From positions 62,001 to 126,000 of the forward strand of contig NZ_MSRR01000018.1 in assembly GCF_001956585.1 (NCBI RefSeq): a stretch of DNA of 64,000 bases. The letters are read 5' to 3'. The position numbers were made by a program, and so were the translations under genes. The notes beneath the pieces are model-generated. The model searched no databases. It worked only from the letters and a program-made list of their open reading frames with translations, and had not been told where the DNA came from. The stretch comes from Actinomyces naeslundii. Its GTDB lineage: Bacteria > Actinomycetota > Actinomycetes > Actinomycetales > Actinomycetaceae. Each line of letters opens with the position of its first letter. The stretch's first letter is position 1. This document shows positions 35,405 to 44,728 of this stretch, piece by piece.

Positions 35405-36988
35405 TCACTCCGCCAAAAAATGTAACGCAAACCACAAATTTGCCCGCTGCTCGGCATCCTCGACATCGACGCCGAGCGCCCTCCTCAGGCGCACAAGACG
35501 TGCGGGGACGGAGTTGCGATGCACCCCCAGACGCTCGGCGATGCGCTGCACCGCCCCGGCCTCGCTGAGGTAGACCTCCAGCAGCTCGAGCAACTCGGGC
35601 TGATCGATGACGCCCCCGAGGCGGGCGCGGGCGAAGGCACGAGCCCGATCCTCATCCAGGAGGTCTGTGACCGACGGCAGCCCCGAGGCCTCCCAGCGCA
35701 CCGCCTGTCCGAGCTGTCGAGCGCCGGTGCAGACGGACAGCGCCTGCTGTGCACCCCGCTGCAGGTCAGTGATGCCGGTGGGGCCGCTGACTCCGATCCG
35801 CATCCGCCTGGTCCATGGTGCGACACGGCCGTCCTCGAGAAGCGCGGGAACGCGCTCGGCCTCACCAAGGATTGTCAGGCGGTCCCCGCCCCGGTCCGTG
35901 CGCCACAGAAGCCGTTCCCCCACTGCAGCCCCCCGCCTCTCGACGAGCAGGCGGGCCAGCACCGTGGAGAGCCCGGCAACGGCGGCACTGCCACCCTCGA
36001 GGCAGATGACACGCCACTGATGGCCGCCACCGGCAGCGGACACCGACCGCCGCTCCGGAGACGGGAGGCGTGTGAGGACGAGCTCTTGAACCTGGTCCGC
36101 CAGTGCCAGTCCCTGCGCAACCTCACCCGCCAGGAGATGCTCGGCAGCCGCCCCCACGAGCCGGAGGAGCCATCCGGTGAACGCCTTGGAGGACTCGGCG
36201 ATGAGATTCAGAAACGACCAGGCGAGATCGACTCCCAGGGTCTGGGCGCGCGTGAGTGTCTCGCGCTGAACGGTCACCAGGTAGCTCTCGGGCTCCCCGG
36301 TGATGCCGACAGGGCGAACGACCAGCCGCATATCATCACCGAGCCCGACCGCCCCGGCTCCTCGCATCCCTCCCGGACGGATCCTGTCGATGCACTCGGC
36401 GACCTCGTCGTCGATCCCCGTAGCCACCGGACCGAAGGGGCCGACCACGGTGCGCCCCGCGGCGTCCCGCAGGGATACCTCCCCCCGGAGGATCGAGGCC
36501 AGGGCACGCATGATCGCGCTCTGGTTGTCCTTGGCGGCTGCACGCGTCAGCTGCTGCAGGACCAGGGTCTCCTCGTCCCCCGCCCCCTCGGCGCCGATCT
36601 CGGGCTCGGCCGTCTGAAGCATGGCCCCCACTTCACGGCTGATGGAGGCGAAGGAGACCTCGAGGGGGACCTCGAGGAGATTGAGCCGCCCGATCCGGCA
36701 GGCCTCGCGCAGATCCTCGGGCACGGTGTCGAAGGCGATGCCGGTTCCCAGTCCGAGTGCGGCGACTCCTGCCTCGACCAGTGATGCCACGTACTCCCGC
36801 CACGTGCCCGCCTCGGCATCGGCCATGACGAGTCCCGTGGTGAGAACGAGCTCACCGCCCTCGAGGTAGGACGCCGGTTGGAGGAGCTCGGTCGCGACGA
36901 CCCAGGTGAGCGCGGCACGCGGTGCGGGCAGGAGCACCGCCTGAACCCCCAGGTCCGCTCGATCCATGAGATCCGACACCAGCACCAT
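35405..36988 (-). CDS. PucR/CdaR-type transcriptional regulator
   Basis: The 527-residue protein is taken from ATG 36988 (MVLVSDLMDRADLG), the usual PucR opening; a TTG four codons upstream is also in frame and neither has a clear ribosome site. The N-terminal PucR domain includes SYLEGGELVLTTGLVMAD. The C terminus has the PucR helix-turn-helix, QRIAERLGVHRNSVPARLVR. Family members control purine, diacid and GABA catabolism. Its position between two divergent amine and GABA gene sets makes it the probable local regulator of gabT and of the aldehyde dehydrogenase cluster. Confidence 0.85.
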   Translation of the reverse strand: MVLVSDLMDRADLGVQAVLLPAPRAALTWVVATELLQPASYLEGGELVLTTGLVMADAEAGTWREYVASLVEAGVAALGLGTGIAFDTVPEDLREACRIGRLNLLEVPLEVSFASISREVGAMLQTAEPEIGAEGAGDEETLVLQQLTRAAAKDNQSAIMRALASILRGEVSLRDAAGRTVVGPFGPVATGIDDEVAECIDRIRPGGMRGAGAVGLGDDMRLVVRPVGITGEPESYLVTVQRETLTRAQTLGVDLAWSFLNLIAESSKAFTGWLLRLVGAAAEHLLAGEVAQGLALADQVQELVLTRLPSPERRSVSAAGGGHQWRVICLEGGSAAVAGLSTVLARLLVERRGAAVGERLLWRTDRGGDRLTILGEAERVPALLEDGRVAPWTRRMRIGVSGPTGITDLQRGAQQALSVCTGARQLGQAVRWEASGLPSVTDLLDEDRARAFARARLGGVIDQPELLELLEVYLSEAGAVQRIAERLGVHRNSVPARLVRLRRALGVDVEDAEQRANLWFALHFLAE

Positions 36989-37018
36989 GTCTGGATTCAA
37001 ACACCGTTCTATGCATCA

Positions 37019-37045
37019 TGCACAGGATTCGCGACATTTTGTGCA
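37019..37045. promoter_or_regulatory. Candidate operator between pucR-like gene and gabT
   Basis: TGCACA (37019-37024) and TGTGCA (37040-37045) form an inverted pair with centres 21 bases apart, in the 193-base divergent control region. ATGCATCATGCA immediately precedes. It is a reasonable site for the PucR-type regulator. Confidence 0.4.
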
Positions 37046-37181
37046 GCACGCTTAGGTGTTCAGCCCTAGGAGCGGGCATAGCCTGAAGCGGAACTCATAG
37101 CCGAGCACGTTATCTACGACATCCCGGAGCGCTCTGTTCCACTGCAGATCTCCGCCCGTCACGACACACTGTGAGGTCCAC

Positions 37182-38504
37182 ATGGCAACGCTGCCCCAGA
37201 CCATTCATCTCACCACTCCTCTGCCCGGCCCCGAGGCCCGCACCCTCGACGAACGCGCCGGCGCCGCACTCCCACGCGCCCTGACCGCCGCCATGCCGAC
37301 ATTCGCACGGCGCACGGACCGCGGCGTCCTGGAGGACGTGGACGGCAACCGTCTCATCGACTTCGGATCAGGCATCGCGGTGACAACCGTGGGCGGTGCG
37401 GCGGCGCCCGTCGCCGCTGCGATCCAGGAACAGGCCGAGAACCTGACGCACACCTCCTTCGCCGTCACGAGGTACGCCGGCTACATCGAGGTCGCCGAAC
37501 GCCTGAACGCCCTGACCCCGGGCAGCTTCCCGAAGAAGACCGCACTGTTCAACTCCGGGGCGGAGGCCGTCGAGAACGCCATCAAGCTCGCCCGCAGGCA
37601 CACCGGCCGCCAGGCGGTGGTCTGCTTCGACCACGCCTTCCACGGGCGCACCTCCCTGACCATGGGACTGACGGCCAAGGTCGCCCCCTACAAGGGCGGT
37701 TTCGGCCCCTTCGCCCCGGAGCTCTACCGGGTTCCCGGCTCCTACCCGTACCGCGATGGACTGGACGGCGAGGCCGCCGCCGAGCGCACGATCAGTCAGA
37801 TCGAGAAGCAGGTGGGGGCGTCCTCCGTCGCCGCCGTCATCATCGAGCCCATTCAGGGCGAAGGCGGGTTCATCGTTCCGGCCCCCGGCTTCCTCACCGC
37901 GCTCCAGCGCTGGTGCCACGACAACGGCGCGGTCTTCATCGCCGACGAGATCCAGTCGGGAATCGCCCGCACCGGGGCATGGTTCGCCTGCGACCACGAG
38001 GGAGTCGTTCCCGACCTGGTGACGACCGCCAAGGGCCTGGCCGGGGGCATGCCGCTGTCGGCAGTCACCGGTTCGGCCGAGATCATGGACTCCGCCGAAC
38101 CGGGTGCCCTCGGCGGCACCTACTGCGGCAACCCCCTGGCCTGCGCCGCCGCCCTGGCGACCCTGGACATGATCGAGGAGCACGATCTCCTTGGACGGGC
38201 CCGCACGATCGGCGAGACCGGCATCCGCCTGTTGGAGCAGTGGAAGGCGAAGGACCCCCGCATCGGCGAGGTCCGGGGCAAGGGCGCCATGATGGCTCTT
38301 GAGCTCGTCGACCCCGTCTCACAGAAGCCCGACGCCGCACTGACCGCCGCCGTCGCGCAGGCCGCGCGCTCACGCGGTCTGATACTGCTCACCTGCGGCA
38401 CCTACGGCAATGTCATCCGCCTGCTGCCGCCGGTGACCATGCCGGACGAGCTCTTCACCGAGGGCATGGAGATCCTTGAGCAGGCACTCCGAGACCAGCC
38501 CTGA
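37182..38504 (+). CDS. gabT: 4-aminobutyrate aminotransferase
   Basis: GabT moves the amino group of GABA to 2-oxoglutarate, giving succinic semialdehyde and glutamate. The 440-residue enzyme has TSFAVTRYAGYIEVAERLN, FNSGAEAVENAIKLARRHTG, IIEPIQGEGGFIVPAPGFL, FIADEIQSGIARTGAWFA and the PLP lysine in TTAKGLAGGMPLSAVTG. The GTGAGGTCC before the ATG at 37182 supplies the ribosome site. It is first in a three-gene set with a glutamate dehydrogenase and a succinic semialdehyde dehydrogenase, which together finish GABA degradation to succinate and recycle glutamate. Confidence 0.92.
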   Translation: MATLPQTIHLTTPLPGPEARTLDERAGAALPRALTAAMPTFARRTDRGVLEDVDGNRLIDFGSGIAVTTVGGAAAPVAAAIQEQAENLTHTSFAVTRYAGYIEVAERLNALTPGSFPKKTALFNSGAEAVENAIKLARRHTGRQAVVCFDHAFHGRTSLTMGLTAKVAPYKGGFGPFAPELYRVPGSYPYRDGLDGEAAAERTISQIEKQVGASSVAAVIIEPIQGEGGFIVPAPGFLTALQRWCHDNGAVFIADEIQSGIARTGAWFACDHEGVVPDLVTTAKGLAGGMPLSAVTGSAEIMDSAEPGALGGTYCGNPLACAAALATLDMIEEHDLLGRARTIGETGIRLLEQWKAKDPRIGEVRGKGAMMALELVDPVSQKPDAALTAAVAQAARSRGLILLTCGTYGNVIRLLPPVTMPDELFTEGMEILEQALRDQP

Positions 38505-38584
38505 CCCCCTCATTCCACCCACGTCTCAAGGCCGCTCCGGCCCGGATCATGACGCTCCACCCGACCGACTCAGGAGGTAGCTCC

Positions 38585-39835
38585 ATGCCCTCGACCCCTC
38601 ACCCCCTCGCCGATGCTCGCGCGCAGCTCGCCGAGGCGATCCAGTTCCTCGGCTTTGACGACGGAATGCGTCGCATGCTCGAGACCGCCCGTAAGGAGGT
38701 GACGGTCTCAATTCCGCTGCGGCGCGACGACGGCACGATGGAGCTGCATATCGGCCACCGCGTCCAGCACAACATCTCTCGTGGCCCCGCGAAGGGAGGG
38801 ATCCGTTACTCCCCCAACGTGGACCTCGACGAGGTCCGAGCGCTGGCCATGTGGATGACATGGAAGTGCTCTCTTCTCGATCTGCCCTACGGCGGAGCAA
38901 AGGGAGGGGTCCAGGTGGACCCGCGGGCCCACTCGGAAAGAGAGCTCGAACGCCTGACCCGCCGCTACACCTCGGAACTGATTCCTCTCATCGGGCCCGG
39001 CAAGGACATCCCCGCTCCCGATATGGGCACCGACGAGCAGACCATGGCCTGGATGATGGACACCTACTCGGTGGCCACGGGGCACACCGTGCTGGGGACC
39101 GTCACCGGCAAGCCGGTCAATCTCGGTGGATCACAGGGACGGGCCGCAGCCACGTCCCGCGGCGTCGTCTACTCCGCTCTCAACGCGATGGAGAGCATCG
39201 GCCTGACCCCCTCACAGGCCACCGCGATCGTTCAGGGCTTCGGCAAGGTCGGCCGGGGCACCGCCCGCTTCCTTCACGAGGCGGGCGTGAAGGTCCTGGC
39301 CGTAGCGGACGTCTACAGCACGATTCGCAACGACAAGGGCATCGACGTCCCCGCGCTCGAGGCCTTCGTGGATGAGACCGGTACCGTCGACGGGTTCCCC
39401 GGCGCGGATCCGATCCCCCCGAGCGACCTCTTCGCGATTCCCTGCGACGTGGTCGTTCCTGCGGCCGTCGAGGGGGTCATCACCGAGCAGACCGCACCGA
39501 CGATCGACGCCAAGCTGGTCGTCGAGGGCGCCAACGGCCCGACGACGCCCACGGCCGACGCGATCCTGGCCGACAAGGGGATCCTGGTCGTACCGGATAT
39601 CCTCGCCAACGCCGGTGGCGTCATCGTGTCCTACTTCGAGTGGGTGCAGGCCAACCAGTCCTACTGGTGGACCGAGAAGGAGGTCAATGAGCGCCTGCGC
39701 ACCAGGATGGACAAGGTATGGAACGAGGTCTCGGACTTCTCCAGGGATCACGGGCTGTCACTGCGCACCGCGGCGACGACAATGGCCGTCAAGCGCGTTG
39801 CCGAGGCCCACGTCTCCCGCGGTCTCTACCCGTGA
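38585..39835 (+). CDS. Glutamate dehydrogenase (Glu/Leu/Phe/Val family)
   Basis: This 416-residue oxidative deaminase is taken from ATG 38585 after a perfect AGGAGGT. It carries RGPAKGGIRYSPNVDLDEV, the catalytic LDLPYGGAKGGVQVDP, IVQGFGKVGRGTARFLHEAG for NAD(P) binding and VEGANGPTTPTADAIL. In this operon it most likely returns the glutamate made by GabT to 2-oxoglutarate and ammonium. A leucine or valine dehydrogenase role cannot be excluded by sequence alone. It is of usual length and lies 80 bases after gabT. Confidence 0.9.
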   Translation: MPSTPHPLADARAQLAEAIQFLGFDDGMRRMLETARKEVTVSIPLRRDDGTMELHIGHRVQHNISRGPAKGGIRYSPNVDLDEVRALAMWMTWKCSLLDLPYGGAKGGVQVDPRAHSERELERLTRRYTSELIPLIGPGKDIPAPDMGTDEQTMAWMMDTYSVATGHTVLGTVTGKPVNLGGSQGRAAATSRGVVYSALNAMESIGLTPSQATAIVQGFGKVGRGTARFLHEAGVKVLAVADVYSTIRNDKGIDVPALEAFVDETGTVDGFPGADPIPPSDLFAIPCDVVVPAAVEGVITEQTAPTIDAKLVVEGANGPTTPTADAILADKGILVVPDILANAGGVIVSYFEWVQANQSYWWTEKEVNERLRTRMDKVWNEVSDFSRDHGLSLRTAATTMAVKRVAEAHVSRGLYP

Positions 39836-39874
39836 TGCGCGGCAGACGACAGTCGATACTCAGGGAGCACAACC

Positions 39875-41410
39875 ATGGCTGACACAAGACCAGGCGCGGC
39901 CGCTGGCACGGCGGCGGCGTACACGACCCTCGGAGCCCACCCGGCTCTGGCCGACTACCTGCGCAGGATCCGCCCCGAGGAGGGGATGCTCCTGGGCGGG
40001 CGGATGACGGCAGCGTCCGACGGCGGAACCTTCGACGTCGTCGACCCCGCCAGCAACGCCGTATTCGCACGCTGCACGGATGCGACTCCGGCGGATGCCG
40101 CACGCGCCGTCGACGCCGCCTCCGAGGCGCTGCCGACATGGAGCGCCACCCCGCCGCGGCAGCGCGCTGAGCTGCTGCGGACCCTGTTCGACCTCATGGT
40201 GGGACAGGCCGAGGAGCTCGCGGTGCTCATCAGCGCCGAGAACGGCAAGTCGTTGGACGATGCCAGGGCGGAGGTCCTCTACGCGGCCGAGTTCTTCCGA
40301 TGGTTCTCCGAGGAGGCGGTGCGCACCGAGGGCGGTTTCGGCTCCTCCCCGGCAGGCGGGACCCGGACGATCGTCACGCACCGGCCGATCGGGGTGGTCG
40401 CCATGATCACCCCCTGGAACTTCCCGGCGGCGATGGGGACCCGCAAGATCGCCCCGGCCCTGGCCGCCGGGTGCACGGTGGTGCTCCGCCCCGCGTCCCT
40501 CACGCCCCTGACGGCGGTGGCACTGGGCCATCTGATCCTGCAGGCCGGCATGCCCGCGGGCGTGGTGAACATCGTGCCCTCGAGCCGGTCCGCGGAGGTG
40601 TCGACGACGTGGCTCGAGGACTCCCGGGTCCGAGCCGTCTCCTTCACCGGATCGACCCAGGTCGGTCGTGTGCTCATGAAGCAGGCGGCGGAGAAGGTAC
40701 TGGTGTCGTCCATGGAGCTCGGGGGGAACGCGCCCTTCGTGGTGGCGGCCGACGCCGATATCGACGCCGCGGTGACGGGCGCCGTCCAGGCCAAGCTCAG
40801 GGGCGGTGGCGAGGCCTGCACCGCCGCCAACCGCTTCTACGTCCACCAGGACGTCGCCCAGGAGTTCACCGAGAAGTTCTCCGCCGTCGTCCGCGACCTG
40901 AGGGTCGGGCCGGCTCTGGCGGACGAGGCGAACCAGATCGGCCCCCTGGTGACAACGGCTGCCCGCGACAAGATCAACGCCCTGGTGGATGGGGCGGTGG
41001 CCGGGGGCGCCGTCGTCTATGCCGAGTCCTCCTGGCCCCGGGAGTCTCCGGGAGCGTTCGTACCGGTGCGGGTCCTCACGAATGTCGCCCCCGACGCGGA
41101 GATCGTGCGCACCGAGATCTTCGGCCCCGTCGCCCCGATCGTCACCTGGGACGACGAGGACGAGCTGCTGACGTGGATCAACGATACGGACTACGGGCTG
41201 TCGGGCTACGTCTTCTCCCGCGACCTCGGGTGGGCACTGCGCCTGGCCGAGCGCATGGAGGTCGGGATGGTCGGCGTCAACCGTGGGCTCGTATCCGATC
41301 CCGCTGCCCCCTTCGGGGGCGTCAAGCAGTCCGGTATCGGGCGTGAGGGCGCGCGCGAGGGGATCCGTGAGTTCCAGGAGACTCAGTACTACTCGGTCGC
41401 CTGGCGCTGA
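39875..41410 (+). CDS. gabD: NAD(P)-dependent succinate-semialdehyde dehydrogenase
   Basis: The 511-residue aldehyde dehydrogenase oxidises succinic semialdehyde to succinate. It has VVAMITPWNFPAAMGTRKIA, the cofactor loop VRAVSFTGSTQVGRVLM, the catalytic Glu in SSMELGGNAPFVV and catalytic Cys in GGEACTAANRFYV. The C terminus PFGGVKQSGIGREGAREGI is the GabD pattern. An N-terminal extension of about 30 residues precedes the domain. It differs clearly from the dehydrogenase at 33678, so the cluster contains two distinct aldehyde steps. A bidirectional terminator follows. Confidence 0.9.
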   Translation: MADTRPGAAAGTAAAYTTLGAHPALADYLRRIRPEEGMLLGGRMTAASDGGTFDVVDPASNAVFARCTDATPADAARAVDAASEALPTWSATPPRQRAELLRTLFDLMVGQAEELAVLISAENGKSLDDARAEVLYAAEFFRWFSEEAVRTEGGFGSSPAGGTRTIVTHRPIGVVAMITPWNFPAAMGTRKIAPALAAGCTVVLRPASLTPLTAVALGHLILQAGMPAGVVNIVPSSRSAEVSTTWLEDSRVRAVSFTGSTQVGRVLMKQAAEKVLVSSMELGGNAPFVVAADADIDAAVTGAVQAKLRGGGEACTAANRFYVHQDVAQEFTEKFSAVVRDLRVGPALADEANQIGPLVTTAARDKINALVDGAVAGGAVVYAESSWPRESPGAFVPVRVLTNVAPDAEIVRTEIFGPVAPIVTWDDEDELLTWINDTDYGLSGYVFSRDLGWALRLAERMEVGMVGVNRGLVSDPAAPFGGVKQSGIGREGAREGIREFQETQYYSVAWR

Positions 41411-41464
41411 GGGGCCCGCCCCCGAGCAGTGCTCGACCGCGAGGGTCGATGTCATCGATATACG

Positions 41465-41495
41465 TGGTGCCCCGGGCCGAGAGCCCGGGGCACCA
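41465..41495. terminator. Bidirectional terminator between gabD and the iron transporter
   Basis: A perfect 13-base stem (41465-41477 with 41483-41495) with loop CGAGA separates the convergent gene sets. Confidence 0.8.
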
Positions 41496-41523
41496 GTGCG
41501 CTGACACTCAGGTCGTCAGCGGT

Positions 41524-42624
41524 TCAGGAGGCCTTGGGGTAGGCCTTCTGAACGGCGTCGAGCATCTCGAGGGCCGAGTAGTAGTCCAGCCGGAAGGATG
41601 AGGGCGGCATGTACTGCACCTTGCCTCCGGTCACCGGGGCTGCCGAGCTGAAGGTCTCGTTGCTGGTGACGGCGTTCTTCGCCGTCTCGTCGGCGGCGAT
41701 GACCACCCAGTTCTCACCGGTCAGTCCCGCCTGGACGTTCTCGGGCGAGAGCTGGACGATGTCCTTGCGGTCACCCATGGACTGGTCACCCTTGACGTTG
41801 TCGGGGACGGTGGCGATGGTGAAGCCCAGGTCCTTGAGGAGCTGGACCTGCGGGGCCTCCTCGGTGAAGGCGTTGGCGCCCTTGGTGCCGTCCCCGGGGA
41901 CCGTGAAGACCGACGTCGCCCCCTGCGGGACGGCGATGGCGCCCTTGGCCTTCTCCGCCTTGGTGGTGTAGTCCTTGACGACGGAGTCGGCCTTGGCCTG
42001 GCGGCCGGTGGCCTGGCCCAGGGTCTTGGTGACGTCCTGCCAGGAGTGCGATCCGTAGTCGATGACGAGGACGGGGACCTCGAGCTGGCGCAGGCTCTCG
42101 ACGACCTTGACGGCCGAGTCCTGCCCCGTCTTGGCGACGATGATGAGGTCGGGGTTGTCGCCGGCGACCGTCTGGGCGAGGTTGTCCTCAGTCCCGTCGA
42201 TGGCCTTGACGCCCTTATCGGTGGCCTGCTTGGACCACTGGGTGAAGAAGCCGTTGTCGTCGGTCTTCTCGTCCTTCTTCTTGGCCGGCGTCGAGGCGAC
42301 CACCGGGGCGTCGATGGCCAGAAGCGATCCGGTCAGCGTCACCGAGGTGGACACGATGCTCTTGGGCTCGGCCTTGATCTCGACGTCGACGCCGTCGTCC
42401 CCCTTGACGGTGACCGGCCAGGTGGCCTCGGTGGAGGCTCCGGCCGAGGCGGCACCGGAGGCCCCGGCCGAGGCTGCGCCGGAAGCCCCTGCGGAGCCGG
42501 AGGCGGATGAGGTGGAGGTCGAGCCGGAGGAGCCGCAGGCCACCAGGCCGGTGCTCAGCACCATGGCTGCCACGGCGAGGATGCCCTGCCTCAGGCGGCT
42601 GGCACGCCGCGAGGATGCGTTCAT
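41524..42624 (-). CDS. Iron-siderophore ABC transporter substrate-binding lipoprotein
   Basis: The 366-residue protein starts with a basic and hydrophobic signal ending in the lipobox LVAC (Cys30), so it should be lipid-anchored outside the membrane. A Ser/Gly/Ala-rich linker with repeated ASAGASGAA follows. The rest is the periplasmic-binding fold of the FepB/FhuD type, with SIVSTSVTLTGSLLAIDAP and the late QLLKDLGFTIATV. It is the last gene of a minus-strand set with an ATPase and two FecCD permeases, behind an iron box. A ferric siderophore ligand is inferred from the partners. Confidence 0.9.
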   Translation of the reverse strand: MNASSRRASRLRQGILAVAAMVLSTGLVACGSSGSTSTSSASGSAGASGAASAGASGAASAGASTEATWPVTVKGDDGVDVEIKAEPKSIVSTSVTLTGSLLAIDAPVVASTPAKKKDEKTDDNGFFTQWSKQATDKGVKAIDGTEDNLAQTVAGDNPDLIIVAKTGQDSAVKVVESLRQLEVPVLVIDYGSHSWQDVTKTLGQATGRQAKADSVVKDYTTKAEKAKGAIAVPQGATSVFTVPGDGTKGANAFTEEAPQVQLLKDLGFTIATVPDNVKGDQSMGDRKDIVQLSPENVQAGLTGENWVVIAADETAKNAVTSNETFSSAAPVTGGKVQYMPPSSFRLDYYSALEMLDAVQKAYPKAS

Positions 42625-42641
42625 CTATCTGTGTTCCTTTC

Positions 42642-43613
42642 TTATCCGTCCTGCTGGGAGCGAGCAGTCGGGCTGGTGCCTGCCGAGGCGGGTTCGGCAG
42701 AAGGCTGTGGTGCCGGACCTCCGGCAGAGTCGGCGCGAACGGCGGGGGCCGTAGCAGGGGCGGTGCCGGCCGGCGTGACCGCGCCCAGGTGACGGGGCAC
42801 CACCATGGGGGTGCCTGCGACCGGGTCGGGAGCGATGACGGCCGCCAGTCCGAAGACCTCCTCGATGAGGTCCTCAGTGAGGATCCTGCGCGGGGAGCCG
42901 GTGACGCGGACCCGGCCGTCGTGCATGACGATCATGTGCTCGGCGCAGCGCGCGGCCTGGTTGAGGTCGTGCAGGACGGCCACCACCGTGCGTCCGTCGG
43001 CGTTGAGACGGCGGCACAGCTGGAGGATGTCGACCTGGTGGGCCAGGTCGAGGAAGGTGGTGGGCTCGTCCAGGAGGATCGTCTCGGTGCCCTGGGCCAG
43101 GGCCAGGGCGATCCACACGCGCTGACGCTGGCCACCGCTGAGCTCATCGACGGGGCGGGCGGCCAGGTCGGTGACCCCCACCATCTCCATGGCCTCCTCA
43201 ACGGCCGCCCGGTCCTCTTGCGACCACTGGCGGAACAGGCCCTGGTGGGGGAAGCGACCGCGGGCCACGAGGTCGCGCACCAGCATGCCGCCGGGCACGA
43301 CGGCGCTCTGGGGCAGCAGGCCGACCCTGCGGGCCACCTCCTTGGTACCCAGGCGGACGATGTCAGCGCCATCGAGGAGAACCGCCCCTCGGGTGGGCCG
43401 GTGCAGACGGGCCAGGGCGCGCAGCAGCGTGGACTTCCCACAGGCGTTGGGCCCCACGATGGCGGTGAAGACGCCGGCCGGGACGTCGACGTCGAGGTCA
43501 CGGGAGACCACGTGGCTCTCGTAAGCGATGGTCGCACCCCGGGCGGCCAGCCGAGCCTCGGAGGCAGCTGGTCCGGCGCCGGCGTTCAGATCGGTGGAGA
43601 GCAAGTCGGTCAC
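42642..43613 (-). CDS. Iron-siderophore ABC transporter ATPase (FecE/FepC-like)
   Basis: This 323-residue ABC subunit powers iron-complex import. It starts at GTG 43613 with AAGGAG upstream, and its GTGA overlaps the stop of the preceding permease. Walker A is VGPNACGKSTLLRAL, the signature is DELSGGQRQRVWIALALAQ, and Walker B is ETILLDEPTTFLDLAHQ, followed by the switch His in VVAVLHDLNQAAR. The C-terminal 60 residues are a Pro/Ala/Thr-rich tail not found in most relatives. The four adjacent genes make a full importer. Confidence 0.93.
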   Translation of the reverse strand: MTDLLSTDLNAGAGPAASEARLAARGATIAYESHVVSRDLDVDVPAGVFTAIVGPNACGKSTLLRALARLHRPTRGAVLLDGADIVRLGTKEVARRVGLLPQSAVVPGGMLVRDLVARGRFPHQGLFRQWSQEDRAAVEEAMEMVGVTDLAARPVDELSGGQRQRVWIALALAQGTETILLDEPTTFLDLAHQVDILQLCRRLNADGRTVVAVLHDLNQAARCAEHMIVMHDGRVRVTGSPRRILTEDLIEEVFGLAAVIAPDPVAGTPMVVPRHLGAVTPAGTAPATAPAVRADSAGGPAPQPSAEPASAGTSPTARSQQDG

Positions 43614-44728
43614 AGGGATCTCCTTCCGCGCGCCGCCACGGTCAGCGCCACCATGAGGTAGAGCCCGCCGACGGCGTTGGTCACCACACTCGCGGGCATC
43701 GACTCGAGCAGCAGCTGGCTGAGCAGGTCGGCGCCCGCCAGCAGGAGGCTCCCGGTCAGGCCGGATACCAGCAGCGGGGGCTGAGGGGAGCCGGTGAGGA
43801 GGCGGGCCAGATGGGGCGCTACGAGGGCCACGAAGCCGATGGGGCCGGCCGCCATCGTCACCACGGCCACCAGCACGGTGCCCAGCAGGACGAGGAGGGC
43901 GCTGGCGCGGCGGGTGGGGCTGCCCAGGATGGTGGCCACCTGCTCCCCCAGGGACAGGACCCGCAGGTGCCGGGAGGCCAGCAGGGTGAGGGTCACGGTG
44001 ACCCCGATGGCCAGGCAGATCGGGGTGACTACCGGCCACCGGGCGGCCCCGAGGCTGCCGGTGATGGCCTTGAGGGCGCCCAGGCCCTCGTCGTCGTCGA
44101 CCCGCACCAGGAGCCAGCGGTTGACGGAGACGAGCATGGAGCTGATGGCGATCCCCACGAGGATGAAGCGCAGGCCGGTGAATCCGCCGCGCAGGGAGAC
44201 GAGGTAGGTCACCACCCCTACGGCGGCCCCGCCGATGAAGGAGGCCAGGGAGGTGGACAGCATGGAGCCGGGCAGGAGCAGGACGCTGACCAGGATCCCG
44301 GTCTGCGCGCCCGTGCTGAAGCCGATGAGGTCGGGTGATCCCAGGGGGTTGCGGGTGATGGTCTGGAAGACGGCGCCGGCCACGCCCAGGGCCAGGCCCG
44401 CCACGAGCCCCAGCAGGATCCGGGGCAGCTTCCACGTGACGACGACGACCTGGACGATCCTGCGCCCCCGCCCCTGGAGCGCGTCGATGACCTCCTGGGT
44501 GGAGACGGTGAGCTTTCCCAGGCGCAGGGCGGCCACGGCCACCGCGAGGCCGAGCGCCAGCAGCATGAGGCCGATGAGGACGTGTCGAGGGCTGATGAGC
44601 ACGGACCAACGGCCGACGACGATCCACAGGCGTCCGCCGTCGGTCCCCACGTGGAGACGACGGCGCGGGCCGGCAGCGGCGGGAGGACGCACCGCAGCGG
44701 CGGCACGGTTCAGTCTGATTCCCCTCAT
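43610..44728 (-). CDS. FecCD-family iron-siderophore permease, second subunit
   Basis: This membrane protein of 372 residues has about ten helices. It is taken from ATG 44728 (MRGIRLNRAAAAV), overlapping the stop of the upstream permease by four bases. It carries VTWKLPRILLGLVAGLALGV, GAVFQTITRNPLGSPDLIGF and MAAGPIGFVALVAPHLARLL, typical of FecCD/BtuC permeases. About 45 N-terminal residues before the first helix are basic and Gly/Ala-rich. It pairs with the preceding permease to form the channel. Confidence 0.93.
   Translation of the reverse strand: MRGIRLNRAAAAVRPPAAAGPRRRLHVGTDGGRLWIVVGRWSVLISPRHVLIGLMLLALGLAVAVAALRLGKLTVSTQEVIDALQGRGRRIVQVVVVTWKLPRILLGLVAGLALGVAGAVFQTITRNPLGSPDLIGFSTGAQTGILVSVLLLPGSMLSTSLASFIGGAAVGVVTYLVSLRGGFTGLRFILVGIAISSMLVSVNRWLLVRVDDDEGLGALKAITGSLGAARWPVVTPICLAIGVTVTLTLLASRHLRVLSLGEQVATILGSPTRRASALLVLLGTVLVAVVTMAAGPIGFVALVAPHLARLLTGSPQPPLLVSGLTGSLLLAGADLLSQLLLESMPASVVTNAVGGLYLMVALTVAARGRRSL

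Noticed and set aside
42642-44627. Extended minus-strand frame before the iron ATPase
   Set aside because: The upstream 338 codons are antisense-like Arg/Pro/Gly-rich and overlap the permease gene in another frame. The ATPase starts at GTG 43613 with a good ribosome site.
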